From Phaeocystidibacter sp965659725 (GTDB lineage Bacteria; Bacteroidota; Bacteroidia; Flavobacteriales; Schleiferiaceae), in contig CBFHXG010000002.1 in NCBI GenBank assembly GCA_965659725.1, positions 74,675-138,674 on the forward strand: a stretch of DNA of 64,000 bases, given 5' to 3'. Below are positions 18,162 to 27,744 of this stretch, in pieces. Both the position numbers and the translations under genes were made by a program. The notes beneath the pieces were generated by a model. The model saw nothing but the letters and a program-made list of their open reading frames with translations, had not been told where the DNA came from and made no database searches. How positions within the stretch are numbered: position 1 is the first letter of the stretch; each line of letters begins with the position of its first letter.

Positions 18162-18169
18162 TAATTTTG
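18162..18169 (+). promoter_or_regulatory. -7 box of the rsfS-ftsH operon
   Basis: TAATTTTG is an exact match; TTTG at 18142-18145 could serve as the -33 element. The predicted leader is about 14 nt. Confidence 0.55.
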
Positions 18170-18188
18170 ATTGAGAAAAACAACCTGC

Positions 18189-18557
18189 ATGCAAGACCAG
18201 CCCGCTTATCCAGCGCTGATCGAACAAATCATCGAAGGCATTAAAGACAACAAGGGTGAAGATATCACAGTATTGGATCTTACCAACCTTGAGAACTCAG
18301 TGTGCGATTACTTTGTTATAACCACTGGTAATTCGACCACACAGGTCAAATCTATTTCAGAGGCCGTAGAAAAACGCGTTCGAGAAGAACTAGGAGATAA
18401 ACCATGGCACGTAGAGGGTGCCGACCGTTCGGAATGGGTGCTTATGGATTACGTGAATGCAGTAGTGCACGTATTCTTAAAGGATGCACGTTCCTTTTAC
18501 GACCTAGAAAGTTTATGGGGTGATGCGGAGGTGCATCACGTAGAAACGAAATACTAA
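18189..18557 (+). CDS. rsfS: Ribosome silencing factor RsfS
   Basis: A 122-residue RsfS/Iojap protein that binds ribosomal protein uL14 and blocks subunit joining in starvation. Family pattern: DITVLDLTNLENSVCDYFVITTGNS, then HVEGADRSEWVLMDYVNAVVHVF and YDLESLWGDAE. The ATG at 18189 is chosen over an upstream in-frame TTG at 18171. Only 2 bp separate it from ftsH, forming the first gene of an operon that continues with LUD, cdsA and psd. Confidence 0.93.
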   Translation: MQDQPAYPALIEQIIEGIKDNKGEDITVLDLTNLENSVCDYFVITTGNSTTQVKSISEAVEKRVREELGDKPWHVEGADRSEWVLMDYVNAVVHVFLKDARSFYDLESLWGDAEVHHVETKY

Positions 18558-18559
18558 AC

Positions 18560-20755
18560 ATGAGTCAACAAGACGACAAACGTCAATTGGACAAACTGAA
18601 GGAACAGTTTTCCAAGAAGAACGAAAAAAACAAAGGCAAAGGCGGCGGTGGTGACCCCAAGCGTCGTTTTAATCTATACTGGCTCTACGGAGCCATAATC
18701 CTTTTCCTCCTTGCTCTTCAATTCTTTGGAGATGGAAGTGGTTCCAGTGAGAGAACCAGCTTCAATGAGCTAACGGAGTGGATCAACGAAAATGAAGTTG
18801 ATAAGATCAGGATCATCAACAAAGAGGAGATACAGGTCTTTATCAAAGAAGACGCTCTTACCAGCAACGAGGAGTTCGAAGACGTGGCCAGTAAGAAGTT
18901 CTCGGAAGAACCAAATCCTGGTCCGCACTATTACTTCGAAATGCCACTTGAGGTATTCGAAGATCGATTGGCTAAATTCTACGAGGACAATCCAGGTGTG
19001 GCAACGGAATACGGAGAAATTGAGCGTACCTACCACAACCAACCTAATATTTGGGCGGACGTGCTCGCTTGGATCCTTCCACTCGTACTATTGATCGCCC
19101 TTTGGATGTTCTTAATGCGCAGAATGAGCGGTGGCCCTGGTGGTGCTGGATCCCAGATCTTCAACATTGGAAAATCAAAGGCTCAGATCTACGACAAAGA
19201 CACGAAGGTTCGTGTAACATTCGACAATGTTGCAGGAATGGAAGGTGCAAAAGAAGAGGTCCTCGAGATTGTCGACTTCTTAAAAAACCCACAGAAATAC
19301 AGCAACCTAGGTGGTAAGATCCCTAGAGGTGTTTTGCTTTCAGGCCCTCCGGGAACGGGTAAGACCCTACTTGCCAAGGCTGTTGCGGGCGAGGCGAAGG
19401 TGCCGTTCTTTAGTTTGAGTGGCTCCGATTTCGTTGAGATGTTCGTAGGTGTAGGTGCATCTCGTGTGCGCGACCTCTTCCGTCAGGCGAAAGAGAAATC
19501 TCCGTGTATCATCTTTATTGATGAGATTGATGCCATTGGTAGAGCTCGTGGCAAGAGCAACTTCTCTGGTGGAAACGACGAGCGTGAGAATACCCTTAAC
19601 CAGTTGTTGACAGAAATGGATGGTTTTGGTACCAACGAACACGTGATCGTAATGGGTGCTACAAACCGTGCAGATATCCTAGACCGTGCCTTGATGCGTG
19701 CGGGTCGTTTTGACCGACTCATCTATGTAGATCTTCCTGAGCTCAACGAGCGTAGAGAGATCTTTAAGGTGCACATGAAGCCTATCCGTGTGAATAGCGA
19801 GATAGATGTGGATCTTCTCGCACGTCAAACACCGGGCTTCTCTGGTGCCGATATTGCCAACGTATGTAACGAAGCTGCCCTTGTTGCAGCAAGAAAGAAT
19901 AAGAAAGAAGTGGATAAGCAAGACTTCTTGGACGCCGTTGACCGTATCGTTGGTGGCCTTGAGAAGAAGTCGAAGATCATCACTCAAGATGAGAAGAAAG
20001 TGATTGCTTACCACGAGGCTGGACACGCTACGGTGAGTTGGTTGCTTGAACACGCATCTCCTCTCGTAAAGGTAACTATCGTTCCACGAGGAAGAAGTTT
20101 GGGCGCAGCTTGGTATCTACCAGAAGAACGCCAAATCACCACTGCAGAACAAATGCAAGATGAAATGGCGGCTACCTTAGGTGGTCGTGCTGCTGAAGAG
20201 GTGATCTTCGGCAAGATCAGTACTGGTGCCTTGAGCGACCTCGAGAAGGTTACTAAACAAGCTCGCGCTATGGTAACCGTTTATGGCTTGAACCGTAGGA
20301 TCGGTAATGTTACCTACTACGACAGCACGGGCCAGAACGAGTTCACCTTCGACAAACCGTATAGTGAAGAAACGGCACGGGCGATCGATGAAGAGATCAG
20401 AGCGATCATTGAAGAGCAGTACGTAAGGGCCGTCAAACTATTGGGCGATCACAAAGACAAACTGACTGAGCTTGCTGAAACACTTCTAGACAAAGAGGTA
20501 ATCTTCAAAGAGAACCTCGAGAAGATCTTTGGCAAGAGAAAGTGGATGGATCGCGCCTCCAAGATTGAAGCCGCTAGGAAAGAATCTGAAGAGCAAAACG
20601 GCGAAGCAACGGACGATAAGAAGGATGATAAGTCTTCTGAAACCGAGGTGAAGAATGAAGAACCTCAGTCCAAGTCGGATGCTAAACCAGAACAAAATGA
20701 TACCAAAAGTGACGGATCTGAAGATTCTTCACAGGAGGATGTTAAAACTTCGTAA
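18560..20755 (+). CDS. ftsH: ATP-dependent zinc metalloprotease FtsH
   Basis: Membrane AAA+ protease that degrades misfolded membrane proteins and short-lived regulators. The 731-residue protein has two transmembrane helices (about 39-56 and 166-187) flanking a periplasmic domain. Then follow Walker A GPPGTGKT (262-269), Walker B IIFIDEIDA, the SRH region TNRADILDRALMRAGRFDR and the zinc motif HEAGH (485-489). The C-terminal 60 residues are an unusually acidic, lysine- and serine-rich tail (many E, D, K, S), longer than in E. coli FtsH and probably disordered. It lies between rsfS and the LUD gene. Confidence 0.97.
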   Translation: MSQQDDKRQLDKLKEQFSKKNEKNKGKGGGGDPKRRFNLYWLYGAIILFLLALQFFGDGSGSSERTSFNELTEWINENEVDKIRIINKEEIQVFIKEDALTSNEEFEDVASKKFSEEPNPGPHYYFEMPLEVFEDRLAKFYEDNPGVATEYGEIERTYHNQPNIWADVLAWILPLVLLIALWMFLMRRMSGGPGGAGSQIFNIGKSKAQIYDKDTKVRVTFDNVAGMEGAKEEVLEIVDFLKNPQKYSNLGGKIPRGVLLSGPPGTGKTLLAKAVAGEAKVPFFSLSGSDFVEMFVGVGASRVRDLFRQAKEKSPCIIFIDEIDAIGRARGKSNFSGGNDERENTLNQLLTEMDGFGTNEHVIVMGATNRADILDRALMRAGRFDRLIYVDLPELNERREIFKVHMKPIRVNSEIDVDLLARQTPGFSGADIANVCNEAALVAARKNKKEVDKQDFLDAVDRIVGGLEKKSKIITQDEKKVIAYHEAGHATVSWLLEHASPLVKVTIVPRGRSLGAAWYLPEERQITTAEQMQDEMAATLGGRAAEEVIFGKISTGALSDLEKVTKQARAMVTVYGLNRRIGNVTYYDSTGQNEFTFDKPYSEETARAIDEEIRAIIEEQYVRAVKLLGDHKDKLTELAETLLDKEVIFKENLEKIFGKRKWMDRASKIEAARKESEEQNGEATDDKKDDKSSETEVKNEEPQSKSDAKPEQNDTKSDGSEDSSQEDVKTS

Positions 20756-20823
20756 TCAGAAGTTTTTACTTATCCTGCAATTTTGGGTACTTTGTGCTAA
20801 TCCAAATTAGGTAGCACAAGAGT

Positions 20824-21459
20824 ATGGGGCAAAAAGGCAAACCGGGGTTGTTCGGTAAGTTCTTTTCGGTGTTGAGTGGGAAACCAGACGACAGCCGAGA
20901 AGAAGAATCGACCGAAAAAAGCCCATACGCTCCGAAAGAAGAAGAGCCCATCGATGTTCGATTCGTACAGATGTACACGAACAACGGTGGGCACTTTTTG
21001 TACTGTGAAAGCATGGAAGAAGCGTTGATGAATGTAGAAAAGATCTGCAAAGAGAATACTATCCAACGCTTGTTCACTCGTGAAGAATCAATCTCCGCTC
21101 CCCTCGTTAAAGCCGGCTTCACCGTAGAGGTCGAGAAGCCGAACATCTGTGATGGAATTGCCACAACTTGCGAGGCTCTCGTTGCTTTCAACGGAGGAAT
21201 CATGATTACAGACCATCAATTGGGTATTTATAAGATATCCGATCTTCCTGAAACGCATATCATCTTAGCTAGGACAAGCCAAGTGGTAGATAGCTTATCA
21301 TCAGGAATGAGTCTGATCAATAGCACCTATCGAAATAATCGCCCCAATCAGATCACAACCCTCAAGGGCGCACAGTCGGAGGCCGTTAGACAAGCATCTG
21401 CAGATCCCAACAAGAACCGCACGCTCTACCTCCTTCTGATAGAAGACGATCTCCAATGA
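20824..21459 (+). CDS. LUD-domain (LutC/YkgG-like) protein
   Basis: A 211-residue protein whose C-terminal 150 residues match the LutC/YkgG fold (EEALMNVEKICKENTIQRLFT, CDGIATTCEALVAFNGGIMITDHQ, HIILARTSQVVDSLSSGM). In other bacteria LutC partners LutA and LutB in lactate oxidation; no such partners are here. The N-terminal 45 residues are charged and low-complexity. Its stop overlaps the cdsA start (ATGA), tying it to phospholipid synthesis genes. From memory this position between ftsH and cdsA is common in Bacteroidota, but the function is not known. Confidence 0.8.
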   Translation: MGQKGKPGLFGKFFSVLSGKPDDSREEESTEKSPYAPKEEEPIDVRFVQMYTNNGGHFLYCESMEEALMNVEKICKENTIQRLFTREESISAPLVKAGFTVEVEKPNICDGIATTCEALVAFNGGIMITDHQLGIYKISDLPETHIILARTSQVVDSLSSGMSLINSTYRNNRPNQITTLKGAQSEAVRQASADPNKNRTLYLLLIEDDLQ

Positions 21460-22262
21460 GTGAATTATTGAAACGCTCCCTTTACGGAGCTATCTATGTA
21501 GCCATCGTTGTGGCATGTGTGATCTTTTCACCGTACGCCACATACGGATTAATGGCCTTCTTTGGAATTGCTGGATTCATTGAGATACAACGGATCTACA
21601 AGAAGAAATCGAAAGTGTATGGGACTACCCTCGTAGGCATACTACTCATGATCGGATGGAGTTTGAACGCCTATTTGAATGAGTCAACCTTCGAAATAAC
21701 CACCCCACTGGTATTGAGCTTCGCCCTATTGGTATTCGAGCACATCTTCACCAAGGGTTCGGAAAAGTCCTCAGCGGGAATGGGAACAAGCACAATGGCT
21801 CTGCTCTATCTAAGTATTCCTCTTTCACTGGCTCCTTGGTTAACCGCCATCAATGAAGGATCTGGACACCTACCTCTACTTGCCGTGTTCATCTTCATTT
21901 GGACGAACGACACGTTCGCCTATTTGATAGGAAAGGCATTGGGCAGGAACAGGATCAGCAAGAGGCTATCTCCCAAGAAGAGCTTTGAGGGGTTAGTTGG
22001 AGGAGTGGTCTTTGCCGTCACCGCCGCCTATTTGATCTTCAAGTTCACGGATCACGACCTCAGCAACATGCAATGGGTGATCCTAGCTATCATTGCTGGT
22101 CTTGGTGGCACTTTTGGAGATCTATTTGAAAGTGCCTTGAAGAGATCCTCAGGCGTGAAGGACTCTGGCAACATCATTCCAGGACATGGAGGGATACTCG
22201 ATCGAATCGACAGCTTCTTGTTCGTTGCACCTTTGGCTTACCTATATTTGTCCTTGACTTAA
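21456..22262 (+). CDS. cdsA: Phosphatidate cytidylyltransferase
   Basis: Makes CDP-diacylglycerol from phosphatidate and CTP, the branch point of bacterial phospholipid synthesis. The 268-residue integral membrane protein has about seven hydrophobic segments and ends with the full family signature SALKRSSGVKDSGNIIPGHGG followed by ILDRID. It is translationally coupled to the LUD gene by a 4-bp overlap and followed 11 bp later by psd. Confidence 0.96.
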   Translation: MSELLKRSLYGAIYVAIVVACVIFSPYATYGLMAFFGIAGFIEIQRIYKKKSKVYGTTLVGILLMIGWSLNAYLNESTFEITTPLVLSFALLVFEHIFTKGSEKSSAGMGTSTMALLYLSIPLSLAPWLTAINEGSGHLPLLAVFIFIWTNDTFAYLIGKALGRNRISKRLSPKKSFEGLVGGVVFAVTAAYLIFKFTDHDLSNMQWVILAIIAGLGGTFGDLFESALKRSSGVKDSGNIIPGHGGILDRIDSFLFVAPLAYLYLSLT

Positions 22263-22273
22263 TCCATTAGCGA

Positions 22274-22933
22274 ATGAAACTTCACAGAGAAGGTAAAAAG
22301 CCCCTATTTGTGGCATTGATCGTCTTAGCAGGCATCAACATCATACTCAACTTGCTCGGGTTCTTACCAGAGTGGTTTGAAGGCATCCTGATATTGGCCT
22401 CTGTGATTTTGTATGGGTTTATAGTCCACTTTTTTAGGGATCCGAAGAGAAATACCCAAGCTGGTCCGAACCAGATCATCGCTCCCGCAGACGGCAAAGT
22501 GGTGGCCATTCAGGAAGTACACGAAGCCGAGTATTTCAACGACACCCGTATTCAGGTATCGATCTTCATGTCGCCCTTGAACGTACACGTAAACCGTTAC
22601 CCGATCGGTGGCAAGGTGAAATATTCCAAGCATCATCCAGGAGCATTCTTGGTGGCTTGGCATCCCAAATCAAGTACATTGAATGAAAGAACCACGGTGG
22701 TGGTTGAGACTGAGAACGGTACGGAGGTCATGCATCGCCAGATCGCTGGAGCCGTAGCACGTCGTATTATCAACTATGCAGAGGCCAATCAGGTTGTGAA
22801 AACTGGAGGCGAAAGCGGATTCATTCGCTTTGGATCTAGAGTGGATATCCTACTACCTAAGGATGCCAAGATCCTGGTTGATATCGATCAAAAGCCCGTG
22901 GGAGGCGAAACAATTATTGCCGAGTTACAATAA
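22274..22933 (+). CDS. psd: Phosphatidylserine decarboxylase (short form)
   Basis: Converts phosphatidylserine to phosphatidylethanolamine. At 219 residues it is the short, archaeal-type Psd. Two N-terminal hydrophobic segments (about 12-28 and 34-50) are followed by APADGKVVAIQEV, SPLNVHVNRYPIGG and GGESGFIRFGSRVD; the FGS serine is the expected self-cleavage and pyruvoyl site. It lies 11 bp after cdsA in the same transcription unit. Confidence 0.94.
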   Translation: MKLHREGKKPLFVALIVLAGINIILNLLGFLPEWFEGILILASVILYGFIVHFFRDPKRNTQAGPNQIIAPADGKVVAIQEVHEAEYFNDTRIQVSIFMSPLNVHVNRYPIGGKVKYSKHHPGAFLVAWHPKSSTLNERTTVVVETENGTEVMHRQIAGAVARRIINYAEANQVVKTGGESGFIRFGSRVDILLPKDAKILVDIDQKPVGGETIIAELQ

Positions 22934-22996
22934 CTTGTTGATATATCTGTTGATAGAGCGATTCACAGCACATTCGTAGAAAGCGTTGAAATTCTT

Positions 22997-23004
22997 TACT
23001 TTTG
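22997..23004 (+). promoter_or_regulatory. -7 box of the acyl-CoA-binding protein gene
   Basis: TACTTTTG is an exact TAnnTTTG match about 15 nt before the ATG. Confidence 0.55.
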
Positions 23005-23019
23005 CTTAAAATCCAATTG

Positions 23020-23325
23020 ATGGTGGATAAAAACTTGGATCAAGAGTTCAAGAAATATGTAGAGCTAGGGAGAGAGATGCCCAAGCAAGCGCCGGATCGA
23101 ATGTTGATTGCCTATGGCTACTTCAAGCAAGCCACAGAAGGCGACAACACCCACGAACGTCCTACCACCAATAGCGATATCGTTAGAACCTTCATGCACG
23201 ACCAATGGCGTCGACTCCGAGGAATGTCCCGCGAAGAAGCCATGAAGCGCTACATCTCATTTATCAAGGAATTGCTGCTCGAAGTAGATGAACCGATCAG
23301 TTCTGCGGCAAGTAACAACGCTTGA
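23020..23325 (+). CDS. Acyl-CoA-binding protein
   Basis: A 101-residue ACBP-fold protein that would bind and buffer long-chain acyl-CoA in the cytoplasm. Typical features: LIAYGYFKQATEGDNT, then the helix MHDQWRRLRGMSREEAMKRYISFIKELL. The ATG was chosen over an in-frame TTG six codons upstream, which lies in the -7 box. It ends 1 bp from the convergent cmk stop. The neighbouring cdsA/psd genes and the acyl-CoA synthetase elsewhere in the window use the same ligand pool. Confidence 0.87.
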   Translation: MVDKNLDQEFKKYVELGREMPKQAPDRMLIAYGYFKQATEGDNTHERPTTNSDIVRTFMHDQWRRLRGMSREEAMKRYISFIKELLLEVDEPISSAASNNA

Positions 23326-23326
23326 T

Positions 23327-24007
23327 CTAACCAAGCGACCTCACCCAATTCACAACTTTTTCAAATTGCTCCTCAGGAGTAAGGTTTGAATTATCCAATT
23401 CCACGGCATCATCGGCCATGCGAAGTGGACTATCCTCTCTTCCACTATCTATCTTATCTCGTTCTTCGAGATTTTGACGAACCTCTTCCAACGTTATCTC
23501 CACACCTTTGGCCTTCAACTCATCAAACCTTCGTTGGGTACGTACTTCCGTTGAGGCCGTCATGAAGATCTTCAGATCGGCATTGGGGAATACAACCGTT
23601 CCTATATCCCTGCCATCCATCACTACACTTGAGCCTTCAGCCATTTTCCGCTGCTGATCTACCAAAGCGCGTCGAACTTCGGGTATGGCACTGACATAAC
23701 TTACACGCTTCGAAACTTCCATCTCACGGATCTCCTGCTCTACATCTTCGCCGTTGAGCTTTGTACGATTCTTTCCCTCTGAATCGCGATAGAATGAAAT
23801 GTGCGTGTTAGCTATCAAGCCCTCCACATTCGAAACGTTGAGATCATCATCGATATGCCCACCCCTCATTGCCTGCAGGGTTACCACCCGGTACATTGCA
23901 CCGGTATCTACATAGATAAATCCGAGGTGCTCGGCCAATTGTTTTGCAAGGGTACTTTTACCCGTAGATGATCTACCGTCGATGGCAATGGTCAATGGTC
24001 GGCTCAT
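23327..24007 (-). CDS. cmk: Cytidylate kinase
   Basis: Phosphorylates CMP and dCMP with ATP. The 226-residue protein has the P-loop DGRSSTGKSTLAKQLA, YVDTGAMYR, VMDGRDIGTVVFPNADLKIFMTAS and RRFDELKAKG. The start codon directly abuts the porQ stop (TAAATG), so cmk is read from the lon-porQ side. Confidence 0.95.
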   Translation of the reverse strand: MSRPLTIAIDGRSSTGKSTLAKQLAEHLGFIYVDTGAMYRVVTLQAMRGGHIDDDLNVSNVEGLIANTHISFYRDSEGKNRTKLNGEDVEQEIREMEVSKRVSYVSAIPEVRRALVDQQRKMAEGSSVVMDGRDIGTVVFPNADLKIFMTASTEVRTQRRFDELKAKGVEITLEEVRQNLEERDKIDSGREDSPLRMADDAVELDNSNLTPEEQFEKVVNWVRSLG

Positions 24008-25045
24008 TTAAGATCCAAAGTCATTCAAGTCAACCGAGATCCCCAAGTGATGCATTCTGCCAGCCACGTGGACATATCGGTTACCGTAGTTGATGTGAAA
24101 TTTCGACAATCGAATTCCTAGTCCAAAGGTAAGACCTGCGGAGGTTCTACGGGAAGGAATGCGCATTTCTAATGCCCTTCTCACGCTAAATCCCATTTGG
24201 AAATTCAATCTACTTCCTAAACTTAGATCACCACTGAATGAAAAGTGCCTTCCCAACATATTCAAGAAACTCGGCTCTTCATAGGTCTCATCTCCTGTAA
24301 TAGGATCTCGTTGAACTGCATTTGGGTCGAAATAGGTCAAGTCCCATCGCTGCAAGTTTTCAATTTGAATGGTCCATCTGAAAGGCAAGTGTTTGAACCG
24401 ATTGGAGATAGCCGCTTGGATCTCGAATGGGAGATTCTCCCTAACACCTGCATAGCTTACCGCTTGAAAACCAATATTCTTAGCAACGAGTGCAAAGGCA
24501 AATCTCTGATCTGGGATCTGATAAACGGCGGCAAGATCCGTGGCCAAACCAAAACTGTAGTATTGTTCGTAAACAGAATTGATCAACTTAACATTCGTTC
24601 CAAACTGCCAGTTCGAGTCCAAACTGTAGCTGTAGCCAGCGTTCAATAGTTGATCCGTTGCTCGAAAGGATCCAGTAGGATTTCCATTGATATCGGTTCC
24701 ATCGAAAGTACCGTAATCAACATACCTAAAGCCAACCATCAAGTTGTGCTCTTTTCCATACCCAAATCCGTAGGCGGCCTCAGCGGCATTTACACCACCC
24801 GGAACGTTCACATAGCCAAAGCTGATCTGATTTCGGTGATCTTCTCTCAACAAGGCGGGGTTCAACCAGGCGAACTCGAGATCACTCTCTACTCCCGCAA
24901 TAGAGGCTTGTGACAATGCACTGACCCTCGCGGATGGAGTGAGGTTGAGGAATGAATAAGTGGTGTTGCCTCCGAGTTGTGACCAACCCGAAAAACTCGA
25001 TAAAGCAAGTCCTGTGATGAGTACGAAACGTAGTCGTCTGAGCAT
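24008..25045 (-). CDS. porQ: Type IX secretion system protein PorQ
   Basis: An outer-membrane beta-barrel protein of the T9SS; in Porphyromonas gingivalis PorQ takes part in the attachment complex that anchors cargo to the cell surface. The 345-residue protein has a signal peptide (LITGLALSSFSGWSQ) and the PorQ/PorV-like opening GGNTTYSFLNLTPSARVSALSQASIA with ...FAWLNPALL. Many amphipathic strands follow. The ATG at 25045 is used; an upstream frame begins with TTG. porQ sits directly before cmk and after lon, an order I recall from other Bacteroidota. Confidence 0.88.
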   Translation of the reverse strand: MLRRLRFVLITGLALSSFSGWSQLGGNTTYSFLNLTPSARVSALSQASIAGVESDLEFAWLNPALLREDHRNQISFGYVNVPGGVNAAEAAYGFGYGKEHNLMVGFRYVDYGTFDGTDINGNPTGSFRATDQLLNAGYSYSLDSNWQFGTNVKLINSVYEQYYSFGLATDLAAVYQIPDQRFAFALVAKNIGFQAVSYAGVRENLPFEIQAAISNRFKHLPFRWTIQIENLQRWDLTYFDPNAVQRDPITGDETYEEPSFLNMLGRHFSFSGDLSLGSRLNFQMGFSVRRALEMRIPSRRTSAGLTFGLGIRLSKFHINYGNRYVHVAGRMHHLGISVDLNDFGS

Positions 25046-25092
25046 GAGCGGAAGGTAGTTTATTCCCTCCAAAAAACGGAAGTCCGCCCTAA

Positions 25093-27567
25093 TTATTGGG
25101 CAGACTCCTTTCCTTCTCTTTTATCATCTGCTGGCACGAGTTCCTTTGAGTCACGCGGCTTCTGACTCGTCAGACTCAGTTCAACTACCTCGTTCATTTC
25201 TTCCACGAAATAGAAGGTCATGCCCTTGATGTAATCTTGGTTGATCTCCTCGATATCCTTTCGATTGCGCTCGCACAAGATCACTTCCTTGATCTCTGCG
25301 CGTTTCGCCGCTAGGATCTTTTCTTTGATCCCACCTACTGGTAGGACCTTCCCTCGAAGGGTGATCTCTCCCGTCATGGCCAACCTCGCCTTCACTCTTC
25401 TTTGAGTGAACAAACTGGCTAGCGCGGTGAGAATGGTAACACCTGCTGAAGGTCCATCCTTTGGAACGGCACCGGCGGGAACGTGGATATTCACATCCCA
25501 CTTCTTGAATGCTTCCAATGGAATATGGAATTCATCGGCATGAGATTTCAGATAGGCCATGGCAATGGTAGCCGATTCCTTCATTACGTCTCCTAGGTTA
25601 CCGGTGATCGTAACCCGACCAGTACCCCTACTCAAGGAACTCTCAATGAAGAGAATGTCTCCACCTACAGGGGTCCATGCCAATCCGGTTACTACACCCG
25701 CCACATCATTCCCATCATATCTATCATGCGTAAACCGAGGTGCTTTGAGGATCTCGCGGATACCTTCCTTGGTGACCTTGGCTGAATATTCTTCTTCCAT
25801 TGCCACACTCTTGGCAGCATGACGCACCAGGCGAGCCAACTGCTTCTCTAGGGTACGTACTCCAGATTCACGGGTATAGCTATCGATCACCGTGCTCAGC
25901 TCTCGCTTACCAATGGTAGCTTGAACTTTCTTCAGGCCGTGGTCATTCAACAATTTTGGCCAAAGGTGCTTCTTCCCGATCTCTACCTTCTCTTCTTGGG
26001 TGTAGCCTGTCATTTCAATGATCTCCATACGATCGCGAAGGGCTGGCTGTATCGTTCCGAGATTATTCGCAGTTGCAATGAACAACACCTTCGAAAGGTC
26101 GAATCCCAACTCAACGAAGTTATCATAGAACTCGCTATTCTGTTCCGGATCAAGCACCTCAAGCATGGCACTGCTCGGATCGCCTTGGCCACCATACGTT
26201 AACTTGTCGACTTCATCAAGCACAAAGACAGGATTCGATGTTCCTGCTTTCTTAAGACTTTGAATGATGCGACCAGGCATGGCACCGATGTAGGTCTTTC
26301 TGTGACCTCTGATCTCTGCCTCATCGCGCAATCCACCTAGTGAAATCCGGATGTACTCGCGACCCAAGGCTTCTGCCACGCTCTTACCTAGACTTGTTTT
26401 ACCCACGCCTGGAGGGCCATAGAGACAAAGAATAGGACTCTTCATATCATTCTTCAGCTTGAGGACAGCCAAATACTCGATGATGCGTTCTTTCACCTCA
26501 TCCAATCCATAGTGATCACGATCTAGGATCTTTCGAGCTCGCTTAAGGTCGAAATTATCTTTACTGAACTCATTCCATGGAAGGTCAAGCAAGAGCTCAA
26601 GGTAATTCCTTTGTATGCTGTATTCGGGAACTTGAGGGTTGAGGCGTTGCAGTTTATTCAACTCCTTCTCGAAATGCTCACCCGTTTTCTCACCCCACTT
26701 CTTCTCCTTCGCTTTGGCACGCATCTCTTCGATCTCTGCCTCAATGCTGTTGCCACCCAATTCTTCCTGGATGGTACGCATCTGTTGTTGAAGGAAGTAC
26801 TCTCGCTGTTGCTGGTCGAACTCGTGTTTTACCTTTGTTTGAATTTCATTCTTCACTTCCAATATCTGCAACTCTTTGGTGAGCTGTTCCAACACGATCT
26901 TGGCACGATCTCGAAGTGAATTGGTCTGTAAGAGCTCCTGTTTTCCGTCAACTTCCATGCTCATATTTGAAGCGATGAAGTGAAGAAGGAATCGATCACT
27001 TTGGATATTCTTTAAAGCTGCTTGAGCCTCTGTAGGAATCTGCGGGCTCTGCTCAATGATCTGAGATGCGAGCTCCTTGATAGAATCGATCTGACCTGTA
27101 AATACAGAGTCGTTCTCAACCGGCGCCTCCTCGTCGAGCAGTTCGATCTTTGCCTTGTGGTAAGGCTCAGACGCTACGATCTCAACGATCCTAAACCGGC
27201 GTTTGCCTTGAATGATGATCGTGGTATTGCCATCTGGCATCTTGAAACTACGGATGATCTTGGCCAGCGTTCCTACTTCATAGAGATCACCAAAATTGGG
27301 ATCTTCCGTGGATGAGTCGCGCTGCGCAACTACCCCGATGAACTTGTTTGAAGAAGCTTGAACATCTTCAATAAGTCGGATCGATTTATCCCTACCTGCC
27401 GAAACAGGACTCACTACGCCTGGGAATAGCACGGTATTTCGAAGGGGAAGGATGGAAAGTTCGGTAGGAACCTCGCTCTCACCTATTTCATTCTCTGCTT
27501 CGTTGGTGATCAAAGGGATGAATTCCGTCTCCTCTGACAGCAACTGCGTAAAGCCTATCTTATCCAT
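25093..27567 (-). CDS. lon: ATP-dependent protease Lon
   Basis: Cytoplasmic AAA+ serine protease (Ser-Lys dyad) for damaged and regulatory proteins. The 824-residue protein has an N-terminal substrate-binding LON domain (LSILPLRNTVLFPGVVSPV from about 37), Walker A GPPGVGKT (384-391), Walker B PVFVLDEVDK, and the protease domain with KDGPSAG (S707) and GGIKEK (K750). The spacing of 43 residues equals that in E. coli Lon. A polar tail follows. The 177-bp upstream gap contains two dyads but no exact TAnnTTTG box, unlike most genes here. Confidence 0.97.
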   Translation of the reverse strand: MDKIGFTQLLSEETEFIPLITNEAENEIGESEVPTELSILPLRNTVLFPGVVSPVSAGRDKSIRLIEDVQASSNKFIGVVAQRDSSTEDPNFGDLYEVGTLAKIIRSFKMPDGNTTIIIQGKRRFRIVEIVASEPYHKAKIELLDEEAPVENDSVFTGQIDSIKELASQIIEQSPQIPTEAQAALKNIQSDRFLLHFIASNMSMEVDGKQELLQTNSLRDRAKIVLEQLTKELQILEVKNEIQTKVKHEFDQQQREYFLQQQMRTIQEELGGNSIEAEIEEMRAKAKEKKWGEKTGEHFEKELNKLQRLNPQVPEYSIQRNYLELLLDLPWNEFSKDNFDLKRARKILDRDHYGLDEVKERIIEYLAVLKLKNDMKSPILCLYGPPGVGKTSLGKSVAEALGREYIRISLGGLRDEAEIRGHRKTYIGAMPGRIIQSLKKAGTSNPVFVLDEVDKLTYGGQGDPSSAMLEVLDPEQNSEFYDNFVELGFDLSKVLFIATANNLGTIQPALRDRMEIIEMTGYTQEEKVEIGKKHLWPKLLNDHGLKKVQATIGKRELSTVIDSYTRESGVRTLEKQLARLVRHAAKSVAMEEEYSAKVTKEGIREILKAPRFTHDRYDGNDVAGVVTGLAWTPVGGDILFIESSLSRGTGRVTITGNLGDVMKESATIAMAYLKSHADEFHIPLEAFKKWDVNIHVPAGAVPKDGPSAGVTILTALASLFTQRRVKARLAMTGEITLRGKVLPVGGIKEKILAAKRAEIKEVILCERNRKDIEEINQDYIKGMTFYFVEEMNEVVELSLTSQKPRDSKELVPADDKREGKESAQ

Positions 27568-27577
27568 ATATGTGTAT

Positions 27578-27613
27578 CGCCTTATGGCGTTTTTTGTTGA
27601 TGGTCATTATGAC
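27578..27613 (-). promoter_or_regulatory. Two small dyads upstream of lon
   Basis: CGCC-TTAT-GGCG at 27578-27589, 11 bp before the lon ATG, and the 11-bp dyad GTCAT-T-ATGAC at 27603-27613. The decamer TTGATGGTCA occurs at 27597-27606 and again at 27651-27660. These could be operator or UTR elements of lon; no known factor is recognised. Confidence 0.35.
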
Positions 27614-27744
27614 ATAAAACGCGCAGGTCTCTGGTGAGAATATGCGCATTTTGATGGTCAGGTCAATAGGACAAGCCGTGTGCCATCGTAAGGCAACTGC
27701 TAATTTGACGCAGAAAAGAGAATTACCCTGTTCGAATGGCAGGC

